From Streptomyces himalayensis subsp. himalayensis (lineage in GTDB: Bacteria > Actinomycetota > Actinomycetes > Streptomycetales > Streptomycetaceae), in assembly GCF_013778455.1 (NCBI RefSeq), contig NZ_JACEHE010000014.1, forward strand, positions 124,001 through 188,000: a DNA stretch of 64,000 bases. The letters are read 5' to 3'. A program made the translations under genes and the position numbers. The notes beneath the pieces were generated by a model. The model did no database searches and was not told the DNA's origin. It saw nothing but the letters and a program-made list of their open reading frames with translations. Numbering within the stretch: the stretch's first letter is position 1; the number at the start of each line of letters is the position of its first letter. Of this stretch, positions 53,781 to 62,788 are shown in pieces.

Positions 53781-54850
53781 TGAAGCAGATCCTGTTCGCG
53801 GGAGTCATCGGTCTCTTCCTGACGCTGATCGGCACGCCGCTGCTGATCAAGCTGCTGGCCCGCAAGGGCTACGGCCAGTACATCCGCGACGACGGCCCTA
53901 AAGAGCACCACAGCAAGCGCGGTACGCCCACCATGGGCGGCATCGCGTTCATCCTGGCGACGATCGCCGCGTACTTCCTGTCGAAGGTGATCACGGGCAA
54001 GCCGCCGACGTTCTCCGGTCTGCTGGTGCTCGGCCTGATGGGCGGCATGGGCTTGGTCGGCTTCCTCGACGACTACATCAAGATCGTCAAGCGGCGTTCG
54101 CTCGGTCTGCGGGCCAAGGCGAAGATGGCGGGCCAGTTGATCGTCGGCATCGCCTTCGCGGTGCTCGCGCTGCAGTTCGCCGACAACCGCGGCAACACCC
54201 CGGCCTCCACCAAGCTCTCCTTCGTGCAGGACTTCGGCTGGACCATCGGCCCGGTACTGTTCGTCGTCTGGGCGCTGTTCATGATCCTCGCCATGTCGAA
54301 CGGCGTGAACCTCACCGACGGTCTCGACGGCCTCGCCACCGGCGCCTCCGTGCTGGTCTTCGGCGCGTACACGTTCATCGGCGTCTGGCAGTGGCAGGAG
54401 TCCTGCGCCAACGCGGAGACGCTCACCAAGGCGCCCGCCTGCTACGAGGTACGAGATCCGCTCGACCTCGCCATCGTCGCGTCCGCCCTCATGGGCGCCT
54501 GCCTCGGCTTCCTGTGGTGGAACACCTCACCCGCCAAGATCTTCATGGGCGACACCGGTTCGCTCGCCCTGGGCGGCGCGCTCGCGGGCCTGGCGATCTG
54601 CTCGCGCACCGAGCTGCTGCTCGCCATCCTCGGCGGGCTGTTCGTCCTGATCACCATGTCCGTGGTCATCCAGGTAGGCTCGTTCCGCCTCACCGGGAAG
54701 CGCGTCTTCCGGATGGCACCGCTGCAGCACCACTTCGAGCTCAAGGGATGGTCCGAGGTCCTCGTCGTAGTCCGCTTCTGGATCATCCAGGGCATCTGTG
54801 TGATCGTCGGACTGGGACTCTTCTACGCGGGATGGGCGGCCGACAAGTGA
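53777..54850 (+). CDS. mraY: phospho-MurNAc-pentapeptide translocase
   Basis: A 357-residue polytopic enzyme (about ten TM helices) making lipid I from UDP-MurNAc-pentapeptide and undecaprenyl phosphate. Seen: GTPTMGGIAF (near 48-57), the catalytic DDYIK (near 97), NLTDGLDGLATG (near 177-188) and the substrate loop FMGDTGSLALGG (near 256). Coupled to murF by an ATGA overlap; its stop overlaps the murD GTG (GTGA). Confidence 0.97.
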   Translation: MMKQILFAGVIGLFLTLIGTPLLIKLLARKGYGQYIRDDGPKEHHSKRGTPTMGGIAFILATIAAYFLSKVITGKPPTFSGLLVLGLMGGMGLVGFLDDYIKIVKRRSLGLRAKAKMAGQLIVGIAFAVLALQFADNRGNTPASTKLSFVQDFGWTIGPVLFVVWALFMILAMSNGVNLTDGLDGLATGASVLVFGAYTFIGVWQWQESCANAETLTKAPACYEVRDPLDLAIVASALMGACLGFLWWNTSPAKIFMGDTGSLALGGALAGLAICSRTELLLAILGGLFVLITMSVVIQVGSFRLTGKRVFRMAPLQHHFELKGWSEVLVVVRFWIIQGICVIVGLGLFYAGWAADK

Positions 54851-56259
54851 CCGACTGGCAGGGCAAGCACGTCACCGTCGCCGGGCTCGGCGTCTCCGGT
54901 GTCCCGGCGGCCAGGGTCCTGCACGGTCTGGGCGCGGTCGTCACGGTCGTCAACGACGGCGACGACGAGCGCTCCCGGGCGCAGGCCGCCGAGCTGGAGG
55001 CCGAGGGCATCACGGTCAGGCTCGGCGACGGGGCGACCCTGCCGGAGGGTACGGAGCTCATCGTCACGGCGCCCGGCTGGAAGCCGGACAAGCCGCTGTT
55101 CGCAGCGGCAGCCGCGGCGGGCGTCCGCGTCTGGGGCGATGTCGAACTGGCCTGGCGCCTGCGCGGCCCCGACGCCGCTCCCTGGCTCGCGGTCACCGGC
55201 ACCAACGGCAAGACCACGACCGTCCAGATGCTCGCCTCGATCCTCCAGGCGGCAGGGCTGCGCACGGCTGCGGTCGGCAACATCGGGGTCTCGCTGCTGG
55301 ACGCCGTCCTCGGCGACGAGAAGTACGACGTCCTCGCGGTCGAGCTCTCCAGCTACCAGCTCCACTGGGCGCCGTCCCTGCGCGCCCACTCCGCGGCCGT
55401 GCTGAACCTGGCCCCCGACCACCTCGACTGGCACGGCTCCATGGAGGCGTACGCCGCCGACAAGGGCCGTATCTACGAGGGCAACAAGGTCGCCTGCGTC
55501 TACAACGTCGCCGACAAGGCCACCGAGGACCTGGTGCGAGGGGCCGACGTCGAGGAGGGCTGCCGCGCGATCGGCTTCACGCTGGGTACGCCAGGGCCGT
55601 CCCAACTCGGCGTGGTGGACGACATCCTGGTCGACCGCGCCTTCGTCGAGAACCGGCACCAGCAGGCCCAGGAGCTCGCCCAGGTCTGCGACGTCAACCC
55701 GCCGGCCCCGCACAACATCGCCAACGCGCTGGCCGCCGCAGCCCTGGCGCGCGCCTTCGGCGTCGAGCCGGCCGCCGTACGGGACGGCCTGCGCGCCTTC
55801 CGGCCCGACGCGCACCGCATCGCGCACGTCGCGGACGTGGCCGGTGTTGTGTACGTCGACGACTCCAAGGCCACCAACACTCATGCAGCGCAAGCCTCGT
55901 TGGCGGCCTACGACTCGATCGTGTGGCTCGCGGGCGGGCTCGCGAAGGGTGCTACCTTCGACGAGTTGGTCGCTGGGTCGGCGCAGCGGCTGCGCGGCGC
56001 CGTGCTGTTCGGCGCGGACCGCGCGCTGATCCGGGACGCGCTTGCGCGACACGCGCCCGAAGTGCCGGTCGTCGAGCTCGACCGGACCGACACTGGGGCG
56101 ATGCCGGTGGCGGTCCGGGAGGCGACGAAGTTGGCGCAGGCCGGGGACACGGTGCTCCTGGCTCCCGCCTGTGCCTCCATGGACATGTTCGCCAACTACA
56201 ACGAACGCGGAGACCGCTTCGCGGACGCCGTCCGTGAACTCGGTGCCGCCAGCGACTGA
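54847..56259 (+). CDS. murD: UDP-MurNAc-L-Ala:D-glutamate ligase (intact copy 1)
   Basis: A 470-residue Mur ligase adding D-Glu to UDP-MurNAc-L-Ala. Seen: an N-terminal Rossmann fold VAGLGVSGVPAARVL (near 11-25), P-loop TGTNGKTTTVQM (near 116-127), LNLAPDHLDWHG and the C-terminal VYVDDSKATNTHAAQ (near 335) and APACASMDMF (near 438). Intact from a GTG overlapping mraY to its stop. Bases 55807-56174 are identical by eye to 59615-59982 of the broken second copy, and this stretch uses more TTG, ACT and GCT codons than the rest. Confidence 0.95.
   Translation: MTDWQGKHVTVAGLGVSGVPAARVLHGLGAVVTVVNDGDDERSRAQAAELEAEGITVRLGDGATLPEGTELIVTAPGWKPDKPLFAAAAAAGVRVWGDVELAWRLRGPDAAPWLAVTGTNGKTTTVQMLASILQAAGLRTAAVGNIGVSLLDAVLGDEKYDVLAVELSSYQLHWAPSLRAHSAAVLNLAPDHLDWHGSMEAYAADKGRIYEGNKVACVYNVADKATEDLVRGADVEEGCRAIGFTLGTPGPSQLGVVDDILVDRAFVENRHQQAQELAQVCDVNPPAPHNIANALAAAALARAFGVEPAAVRDGLRAFRPDAHRIAHVADVAGVVYVDDSKATNTHAAQASLAAYDSIVWLAGGLAKGATFDELVAGSAQRLRGAVLFGADRALIRDALARHAPEVPVVELDRTDTGAMPVAVREATKLAQAGDTVLLAPACASMDMFANYNERGDRFADAVRELGAASD
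55807..56174 (+). repeat. 368-bp identical block, murD copy 1
   Basis: Runs base-for-base (checked by eye) with 59615-59982, offset 3,808 bp, while both flanks are diverged by many substitutions. Confidence 0.9.
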
Positions 56260-56272
56260 GCCGGGGACGTCG

Positions 56273-56658
56273 ATGCCACCTCGTAGCCTCGTCCTGCGCG
56301 TCCGGCGCGCCTGGGACAGGCCTCTCACCGCCTACAACCTGATCCCCGGGAGCAGTCTGCTCATCACCGCGCTCGGGCTGGTGATGGTGTAGTCGGCGTC
56401 CATGATCAAGGCGTTGCAGCTGTCGCGTGCCCGCCTCGTACTTTTCGCAAGTAGTTCGTGGCCGCCGTGATCGGCGGTGTGCTGCTGTACGCGGCGGCGC
56501 GAATGCCCGTGAAGCTGTACCGGGCGCTGGCCTATCCGATCCTGGCGGGCTTGTCTTCCTGATGGTGCTGGTGCAGGTTCGCCGTCACCGGGGAGGAACT
56601 CGGCCTCGCGGGGACGCTGTCGGTGGTCGCGCTGTTCGCGGCCTCGGCATCGGTGCGG
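56273..56658 (+). pseudogene. ftsW: decayed ftsW copy
   Basis: The start matches the FtsW N-terminus (RRAWDRPLTAYNLIPGSSLL against DRPLTAYYVILGSSLL) but a TAC to TAG change creates a stop at 56390-56392. Frame is lost again near 56430. About 540 bp of the middle are missing: the sequence jumps from the match to 60678 to the match to ~61217 (VTGEELGLAGTLSV). It then joins the murG remnant. Cannot encode FtsW; the intact gene is at 60301. Confidence 0.92.
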
Positions 56659-57167
56659 CTCGCAGGGCGCCCGGCGGCTGAACGAGGTCGTGGAATGCGT
56701 GGCCCCGTATCTGCAGCGCTCCGGCGTGCAGATCCTGCATGTGGTCGGCCCCAAGAACGAACTGCCGCATGTGGGCAACATGCGGGGGATGCCAGTCTAT
56801 CACCCGGGTACCGTATGTGGACCGGATGGATCTCGCCTACGCCGCGGCCGACATGATGCTCTGCCGCGCGGGCGCGATGACCGCCGCCGAACTGTCCGCC
56901 GTCGGGCTGGGGCCGAGCATGTCCCGCTGCCCATCGGCAACGGCGAACAGCGGCTCAGCGCCAAGCCTGTGGTCAACGCCGGGGGCGGCCTGCTGGTGGA
57001 CGACGCGGAGCTCAACCCGGACTGGGTGCGCGAGAAACGTGCTCCCGGTGCTCACCAACCAGCAGCGGCTGCACGACATGTCCCGCGCCGCCGCGGAGTT
57101 CGGACGGCGTGATACGGACGATCTGCTTGCCGGCATGGTGCACGAGGCAATCGGTCGGGCGGCGTAG
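56659..57167 (+). pseudogene. murG: decayed murG 3' fragment
   Basis: Joined to the ftsW remnant at about 56655-56665, it matches murG from GSQGARRLNEVV (62250 onward) to the gene's end, with several frameshifts (e.g. near 56810, 56912 and 57033). The first two-thirds of murG are absent. Ends in a TAG at 57165. The intact gene is at 61666. Confidence 0.92.
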
Positions 57168-57642
57168 GACGGATCGGGCGGGACTGTGGTCGGGGTGTTA
57201 TGCAGGCCGCCTCGGCTGCGGGCAGACTGCGGAGTGTCAAGTTCGTCGAGGTGAGTCGAGGCCACCGCATCTGTTGCGGCTCCAGGTAAAGGAGGGTGAG
57301 GACTCTTACCGCGTAGCTGTAAGCCGCATGGTCCGCAGGTAGTTGTGACGCCAGCGCCCCAGCTGGGTCACCGAGTCGACATCAAGCAGTGCGGCGCGGC
57401 GTTACTCCAGACCATCCTTCGGCACTGGAGGAAGGAAGCGGCCCTCGTTCCACTTTTACGATGCCGTCCTGTCGTTACTCCTCAGGCCGAGCTTTATGTA
57501 ACGATCAAATAACGGCGCGCTGATCAACTGTTGCGAATCCTCCTAAAGGGGAGTCGCGATGATTGACCCAACGGCTACACGGGAGAATGATCCTGCATCA
57601 CATGGGATGCGCTCCCATGTCCAGGAATCTAGGAGATTATCC
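57168..57642. other. 475-bp non-coding gap before the secreted-protein gene
   Basis: No convincing gene. GC is lower towards the right, with an AT-rich run near 57500-57520 (GTAACGATCAAATAACGG). Two starts are offered for the next gene: an ATG at 57559 after AAAGGGGAG, and a TTG at 57643 after AGGAG. Confidence 0.6.
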
Positions 57643-58104
57643 TTGCTTTTCACTCGGAAATTGCGTGCAGCGGCGGTGACTTCCGCCACCGTTGGGGTGT
57701 TCCTTCTGGTCACCGCAACCCCTGCCTCAGCCGCAAACAGGACGATGTGGACGAATGACGGTGACCCAGGTGGCTATGTCTACTTTGACCCGTACGGCGA
57801 CATCGTCATAGCGCACGACAGCCAGAATGACGGCAAGGACGTACACGTTACGGTCTGGGACGAGACGAAGGACCCCGACGATTTTCGGTATGATCTCTAC
57901 ACCGATGGGGATTACGACGGTTCAAATTCGTCGGCGGAGGGGAGCTGGGGTGTTCCTTACGACCTCGCGGAGGGCAACTGCATCAAATTCCGCGTCCGGC
58001 TCGTAGACGAAAACGACCACAGCGTAGTCGTGTCGGGGAGCACGGACTACGCTCAGTGGCGCAACAACAATACGGACCCGGCTGACTGCTCCTCCGTTGA
58101 GTGA
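57643..58104 (+). CDS. small secreted protein of unknown function
   Basis: A 153-residue protein with a textbook signal peptide: Lys/Arg head, hydrophobic core (AAVTSATVGVFLLVTAT) and an AlaSerAla cleavage site near residue 30. The mature part is ~120 residues, acidic, rich in Asp, Tyr, Trp and Asn, with one visible Cys pair (GNCIKF and ADCSS) that could form a disulfide. The TTG at 57643 has AGGAG 7 bp upstream and puts the signal at the N-terminus; the ATG at 57559 also has a strong site but adds 28 residues before it. Lower GC than neighbours. Likely an accessory gene inserted in the duplication. Confidence 0.7.
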   Translation: MLFTRKLRAAAVTSATVGVFLLVTATPASAANRTMWTNDGDPGGYVYFDPYGDIVIAHDSQNDGKDVHVTVWDETKDPDDFRYDLYTDGDYDGSNSSAEGSWGVPYDLAEGNCIKFRVRLVDENDHSVVVSGSTDYAQWRNNNTDPADCSSVE

Positions 58105-58218
58105 GCGAGTCTGATCGCGATGGCTGCGCGTGAACGGGGCACGGTTGGTCGCCCCGGGGCCGTGACGCAGTGAAGCTCCTCACCGGGAGTGCCAACGCCA
58201 GATAACACAAGTAGCTTC

Positions 58219-58706
58219 GTGATCATCAGTCGTGCCAACCGCGACGTGCCGTCGGACCTGGTCTCCTGAGCTGGAAAACCCGATTGCCGCCTCAAGAGAT
58301 CAGGTCGGCGGCTGCTGGCGCCCTCTGACGAGCTGGGGCGAGGCCATGGTGCTGCACGTCTACATCGCCAATGACGACACATTCGCCCAGGTCGGCGAGG
58401 ATTCTGGATCGGCGCCGAGACCGCTTGCCGGTACGTCAATGAGGGACTGGAGGCGGTGGCGCGGTTCGCGCCGCCCCTGGCCGACGCCGGGGACGAGCGC
58501 CGCCTGCTGCTGGACGGCACCTTCATCCGCACCCGGCGGTGCGCCGCCCTGGCCACCGCGGACAACGGCGACCCGCTATGCACCCCGTCAAGCACGGCAT
58601 GACTGCGCAGGCCCTACAGGTACCCGCAGTGAACTGTGCGTCCTCAGCGTTCGGCCGGGCTCGACGCGGACCTGACCGCCGCACGTCGACTGCATCGTCA
58701 CCACCT
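58219..58706 (+). pseudogene. decayed IS5-family transposase fused to murD copy 2
   Basis: GTG at 58219 opens with VIISRANRDVPSDLVS then a TGA. Further matches to IS5-type transposases in shifted frames: LTSWGEAMVLHVYIANDDTF, then IGAETACRYVNEGLEAVARF, RRLLLDGTFIRTRR (the catalytic DG-T-F region), KHGMTAQAL and finally GLDADLTAARRLHRH. There are at least three frame breaks and one stop. The last part runs straight into the murD sequence HLAGLGVSG at about 58706. Confidence 0.85.
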
Positions 58707-60067
58707 CGCCGGTCTCGGCGTGAGCGGCAGCAGTGCCGCCCGCGCCCTGGCCGGTCTCGGCGCGACCGTGACCGTGGTCGACGGCGGCGAGGTGCTGCGC
58801 GCCCGTGCGGCCGACCTCGCCGAGCTCGGCGTCACCGTGCGGCTCGGGGACGCGGACACGCTGCCCGACGGCACCGACCTCGTCGTCGCCTCGCCCGGCT
58901 GGAAGCCGTCGTCGCCGCTGTTCAAGGCGGCCACCGAAGCGGGCGTGGACGTCGTCGGCGACGTCGAGATCGCCTGGCGGCTGCGCGGCCCGGACGCCGC
59001 GCCCTGGCCCGCGGTCACCGGTACGAATGGCAAGACCACGACCACGCAGATGCTCGCGTCGATCCTGCGCGCCGCGGGGCTGCGCACGGCCGCCGTGGGC
59101 AACATCGGCACGCCGATCATCGACGTGGTGCTCGGAGACAGGGCTGCGCGCGAAGCGCGTTCGATTGAGGGCGCTGGTGGGCGACGGGAGGGAGACGCGT
59201 ACGACATCTTCGCCGTCGAGCTGTCCAGCTACCAGCTGCACTGGGCGCCGGGCCTGCGTGTCCACTCCGCAGCGGTGGAACCTCGCGCCGGACCACCTCG
59301 ACTAGCGCCGCCTGTGTCTACAACACGGCGGACAAGGCCACCGAGGACCTGGTGCGCGAGGCCGACGTCGAGGAGGGCTGCCGCGCGATCGGCTTCACGC
59401 TCGGCGCCCCCGGGCCGTCCCAACTCGGCGTTGTGGAGGGCATTCGTGCCTTCGTCGAGAACCGTCACAAGCAGGCGCAGGAGCTCGCGGAAGTATCAGA
59501 TGTAAATCAGCCCGCGCCGCACAACATCGCCAACGCGCTGGCCGCGGCGGCCCTCGCACGCGCCTTCGGTGTGTCCGCGTCCGCCGTACGCGACGGGCTG
59601 CGGTCCTTCGCCCGGACGCGCACCGCATCGCGCACGTCGCGGACGTGGCCGGTGTTGTGTACGTCGACGACTCCAAGGCCACCAACACTCATGCAGCGCA
59701 AGCCTCGTTGGCGGCCTACGACTCGATCGTGTGGCTCGCGGGCGGGCTCGCGAAGGGTGCTACCTTCGACGAGTTGGTCGCTGGGTCGGCGCAGCGGCTG
59801 CGCGGCGCCGTGCTGTTCGGCGCGGACCGCGCGCTGATCCGGGACGCGCTTGCGCGACACGCGCCCGAAGTGCCGGTCGTCGAGCTCGACCGGACCGACA
59901 CTGGGGCGATGCCGGTGGCGGTCCGGGAGGCGACGAAGTTGGCGCAGGCCGGGGACACGGTGCTCCTGGCTCCCGCCTGTGCGTCGATGGACATGTTCAC
60001 CAACTACAACAAGCGCGGTGAGGCGTTCGCGGAGGCGGTTCGCGCCATGGCGCCGGAGGCGCCCTGA
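58707..60067 (+). pseudogene. murD: broken murD copy 2
   Basis: Lacks the first ~10 codons of MurD (replaced by the transposase remnant). Reads well through the P-loop TGTNGKTTTTQM to ELSSYQLHWAPG, then loses frame near 59280 with a stop after NLAPDHLD and a deletion of about 60 bp. A second shift lies near 59345 and a third near 59610. The last frame (59645-60067) matches the MurD C-terminus. No full protein can be made. Contains the 368-bp block shared with copy 1. Confidence 0.92.
59615..59982 (+). repeat. 368-bp identical block, murD copy 2
   Basis: Partner of 55807-56174. Confidence 0.9.
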
Positions 60068-60185
60068 GCGGGGTTGGGTCCGCGTTCGCCGCGGGCGCGC
60101 CGGAACCCATGGGAGGGACGCGTTGGCAGCGTCGTGGCTGAGGTTTCGTCGGCGGGTGTCCGCCGGTGGTCGTCCGCTGTGCCAG

Positions 60186-60265
60186 CCGTCCCCCATTGCC
60201 CTAAGGGCATGGGAGGTACCCCCATTTCCCCCAGCGCCTGAAGGGCCCGGGGGGACCCCCAGCGG
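60186..60265. repeat. dispersed GGGGGTACC-type palindromes before ftsW
   Basis: Two adjacent imperfect hairpins made of CCCCCATTGCCC/GGGCATGGGAGG and CCCCCAGCGCC/GGCCCGGGGGG. An 18-mer at 60206-60223 recurs inside the coding region at 6303-6320. Confidence 0.65.
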
Positions 60266-60300
60266 GACGATCTCCCACAGCGGTGGCGGGGGTGCTGTTG

Positions 60301-61659
60301 ATGCCTGCTAGCTCCAGTCGTACTCCTGCCAAGCGGCCCCCCGTACGCCCCACCCCTCTCCGTCCCCCGCGCGACAACCCCCTCCGGCGGCTCCACACCC
60401 AAGTCCGCCGTGCCTGGGACCGGCCGCTCACCGCGTACTACGTGATCCTCGGCAGCAGTCTGCTGATCACCGTGCTCGGCCTTGTGATGGTGTACTCGGC
60501 GTCCATGATCAAGGCGCTGCAGTTGTCGCTGCCCGCCTCGTACTTCTTCCGGAAGCAGTTCGTGGCCGCCGTGATCGGTGCGCTGCTGCTGCTCATCGCC
60601 GCGCGGATGCCCGTCAAGCTGCACCGTGCGCTGGCGTATCCGATGCTCGCCGGCTCTGTCTTCCTGATGGTCCTCGTGCAGATTCCGGGGATAGGGATGG
60701 CGGTCAACGGCAACCAGAACTGGATCTCGCTTGGCGGCCCCTTCCAGCTCCAGCCCAGCGAGTTCGGCAAGCTGGCCCTGGTGCTGTGGGGGGCCGATCT
60801 GCTGGCCCGCAAACAGGACAAACGGCTGCTGAGCCAGTGGAAGCACATGCTGGTGCCGCTGGTTCCGGTGACGTTCATGCTGCTCGGGCTGATCATGCTC
60901 GGCGGCGACATGGGCACGGCCATCATCCTCGCCGCGATCCTCTTCGGACTGCTCTGGCTCGTGGGGGCTCCCACCCGGCTCTTCGCCGGCGTGCTCTCCG
61001 GGGCCGCCCTGATCGGCGCGATCCTCATCAAGACCAACCCCAACCGCATGGCCCGGCTCTCGTGCATCGGCGCCACCGAGCCCGGCCCCAACGACATGTG
61101 CTGGCAGGCCGTCCACGGCATCTATGCCCTGGCCTCCGGCGGACTCTTCGGTTCCGGCCTCGGTGCCAGTGTGGAAAAATGGGGTCAACTGCCCGAAGCG
61201 CACACGGACTTCATCTTCGCCGTCACCGGGGAGGAGCTCGGCCTCGCGGGGACGCTGTCGGTTCTCGCACTCTTCGCGGCTCTAGGCTATGCGGGTATCC
61301 GCGTGGCCGGACGCACGGAGGACCCCTTCGTGAGGTATGCCGCGGGAGGCGTGACCACCTGGATCACGGCCCAGGCCGTGGTCAACGTCGGTGCGGTGCT
61401 CGGCCTGCTGCCGATCGCCGGAGTCCCGCTCCCGCTGTTCTCCTACGGTGGGTCCGCCCTGCTGCCGACCATGTTCGCCATCGGGCTGCTGATCGCGTTC
61501 GCACGCGAGGAACCCGCCGCACGGGCGGCGCTTGCGATGCGGCAACCTGTCTTTGGTAGAAAGCGGGCTGCGGTGAGAGGCTCCGAGAGTGTTCGGGGGC
61601 CTCGGAGATGGAACACGATGCGACGGCGCGCCACGGCGCGTACGTCCGGAGAGCGGTGA
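60301..61659 (+). CDS. ftsW: septal glycan polymerase FtsW (intact copy)
   Basis: A 452-residue SEDS-family glycosyltransferase polymerising lipid II at the septum with FtsI. Seen: a Pro/Arg head, ten or so TM helices, NGNQNWISLGG (near 139-149) with QPSEFGKLAL, GGDMGTA (near 200), the catalytic-loop region EAHTDFIFAVTGEELG (near 301-316) and VPLPLFSYGGSALL (near 377-390). The basic C-terminal ~45 residues are cytoplasmic. The ATG at 60301 is preceded by GGGGGTG; an in-frame GTG 18 bp earlier is also possible. Confidence 0.95.
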   Translation: MPASSSRTPAKRPPVRPTPLRPPRDNPLRRLHTQVRRAWDRPLTAYYVILGSSLLITVLGLVMVYSASMIKALQLSLPASYFFRKQFVAAVIGALLLLIAARMPVKLHRALAYPMLAGSVFLMVLVQIPGIGMAVNGNQNWISLGGPFQLQPSEFGKLALVLWGADLLARKQDKRLLSQWKHMLVPLVPVTFMLLGLIMLGGDMGTAIILAAILFGLLWLVGAPTRLFAGVLSGAALIGAILIKTNPNRMARLSCIGATEPGPNDMCWQAVHGIYALASGGLFGSGLGASVEKWGQLPEAHTDFIFAVTGEELGLAGTLSVLALFAALGYAGIRVAGRTEDPFVRYAAGGVTTWITAQAVVNVGAVLGLLPIAGVPLPLFSYGGSALLPTMFAIGLLIAFAREEPAARAALAMRQPVFGRKRAAVRGSESVRGPRRWNTMRRRATARTSGER

Positions 61660-61665
61660 ATTTCG

Positions 61666-62754
61666 GTGCATGTCGTACTCGCCGGTGGGGGGACCGCCGG
61701 CCACATCGAGCCCGCGCTCGCCCTCGCGGACGCCCTGCGCAGGCAGGACCCGACCGTGGGGATCACGGCCCTCGGCACGGAGCGCGGACTCGAGACCCGT
61801 CTCGTACCGGAGCGGGGTTACGAACTCGCGCTGATCCCCGCCGTCCCGCTGCCCCGTAAGCCCACGCCCGAGCTGATCACTGTCCCGGGCCGGCTGCGCG
61901 GCACGATCAAGGCGGCGGAGCAGATCCTGGAGCGCACCAAGGCGGACGCGATCGTCGGCTTCGGCGGCTATGTGGCGCTGCCCGGCTATCTGGCGGCCAA
62001 GCGGCTCGGGGTGCCGATCGTGGTGCACGAGGCCAACGCCCGCCCTGGCCTCGCCAACAAGATCGGCTCGCGGTACGCGGCCCAGGTCGCCGTCTCCACG
62101 CCGGACAGCAAGCTGCGCAATGCCAGGTATGTCGGCATCCCGCTGCGGCGCTCCATCGCCACGCTGGACCGCGCCGCCGTGCGTCCAGCGGCCCGCGCCG
62201 CCTTCGGGCTCGACCCCAACCTGCCGACGCTGCTCGTCTCCGGCGGCTCGCAGGGCGCCCGCCGCCTCAACGAGGTCGTGCAGCGCGTCGCCCCGTTCCT
62301 CCAGCAGTCCGGCATCCAGGTGCTGCACGTGGTCGGCCCCAAGAACGAACTGCCGCATGTGGACAACATGCCGGGAATGCCGCCCTACATCCCGGTACCG
62401 TACGTGGACCGGATGGACCTCGCGTACGCCGCGGCGGACATGATGCTCTGCCGCGCGGGCGCGATGACCGTCGCCGAGCTGTCCGCCGTCGGGCTTCCGG
62501 CCGCATACGTCCCGCTGCCCATCGGCAACGGAGAGCAGCGGCTCAACGCCCAGCCGGTGGTCAAGGCGGGCGGCGGGCTCCTCGTCGACGACGCCGAGCT
62601 CACGCCCGAGTGGGTGCAGGGCAACGTCCTGCCGGTGCTGGCGGACCCGCACCGGCTGTACGAGATGTCCCGCGCCGCCGCCGAGTTCGGCCGCCGGGAC
62701 GCCGACGAGTTGCTGGTCGGCATGGTGTACGAGGCGATCGCCTCGCGCCGCTAG
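61666..62754 (+). CDS. murG: UDP-GlcNAc:lipid I GlcNAc transferase (intact copy)
   Basis: A 362-residue GT-B enzyme adding GlcNAc to lipid I to give lipid II. Seen: the acceptor loop VVLAGGGTAGHIEPA (near 3-17), GFGGYVALPG (near 99), HEANARPGLANK (near 124), the donor site SGGSQGARRLNE (near 190-201) and AGAMTVAELSAVGLPA (near 266). GTG start, 6 bp after the ftsW stop. Confidence 0.97.
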   Translation: MHVVLAGGGTAGHIEPALALADALRRQDPTVGITALGTERGLETRLVPERGYELALIPAVPLPRKPTPELITVPGRLRGTIKAAEQILERTKADAIVGFGGYVALPGYLAAKRLGVPIVVHEANARPGLANKIGSRYAAQVAVSTPDSKLRNARYVGIPLRRSIATLDRAAVRPAARAAFGLDPNLPTLLVSGGSQGARRLNEVVQRVAPFLQQSGIQVLHVVGPKNELPHVDNMPGMPPYIPVPYVDRMDLAYAAADMMLCRAGAMTVAELSAVGLPAAYVPLPIGNGEQRLNAQPVVKAGGGLLVDDAELTPEWVQGNVLPVLADPHRLYEMSRAAAEFGRRDADELLVGMVYEAIASRR

Positions 62755-62788
62755 GGCACTGCGCGCATGTGACAGAAGGCAGGGGAGC

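Noticed and set aside
57559..57642. ATG at 57559 as the start of the secreted-protein gene
   Set aside because: It has a strong ribosome site but places 28 polar residues before the signal peptide; the TTG at 57643 with AGGAG fits better. Kept as an alternative.
59645..60067. 140-codon frame as a separate small gene
   Set aside because: It is the C-terminal part of the broken murD copy in its last frame, without a ribosome site.
62755..62788. murC between murG and ftsQ
   Set aside because: The gap is 34 bp. The gene is absent here, as usual in Streptomyces.
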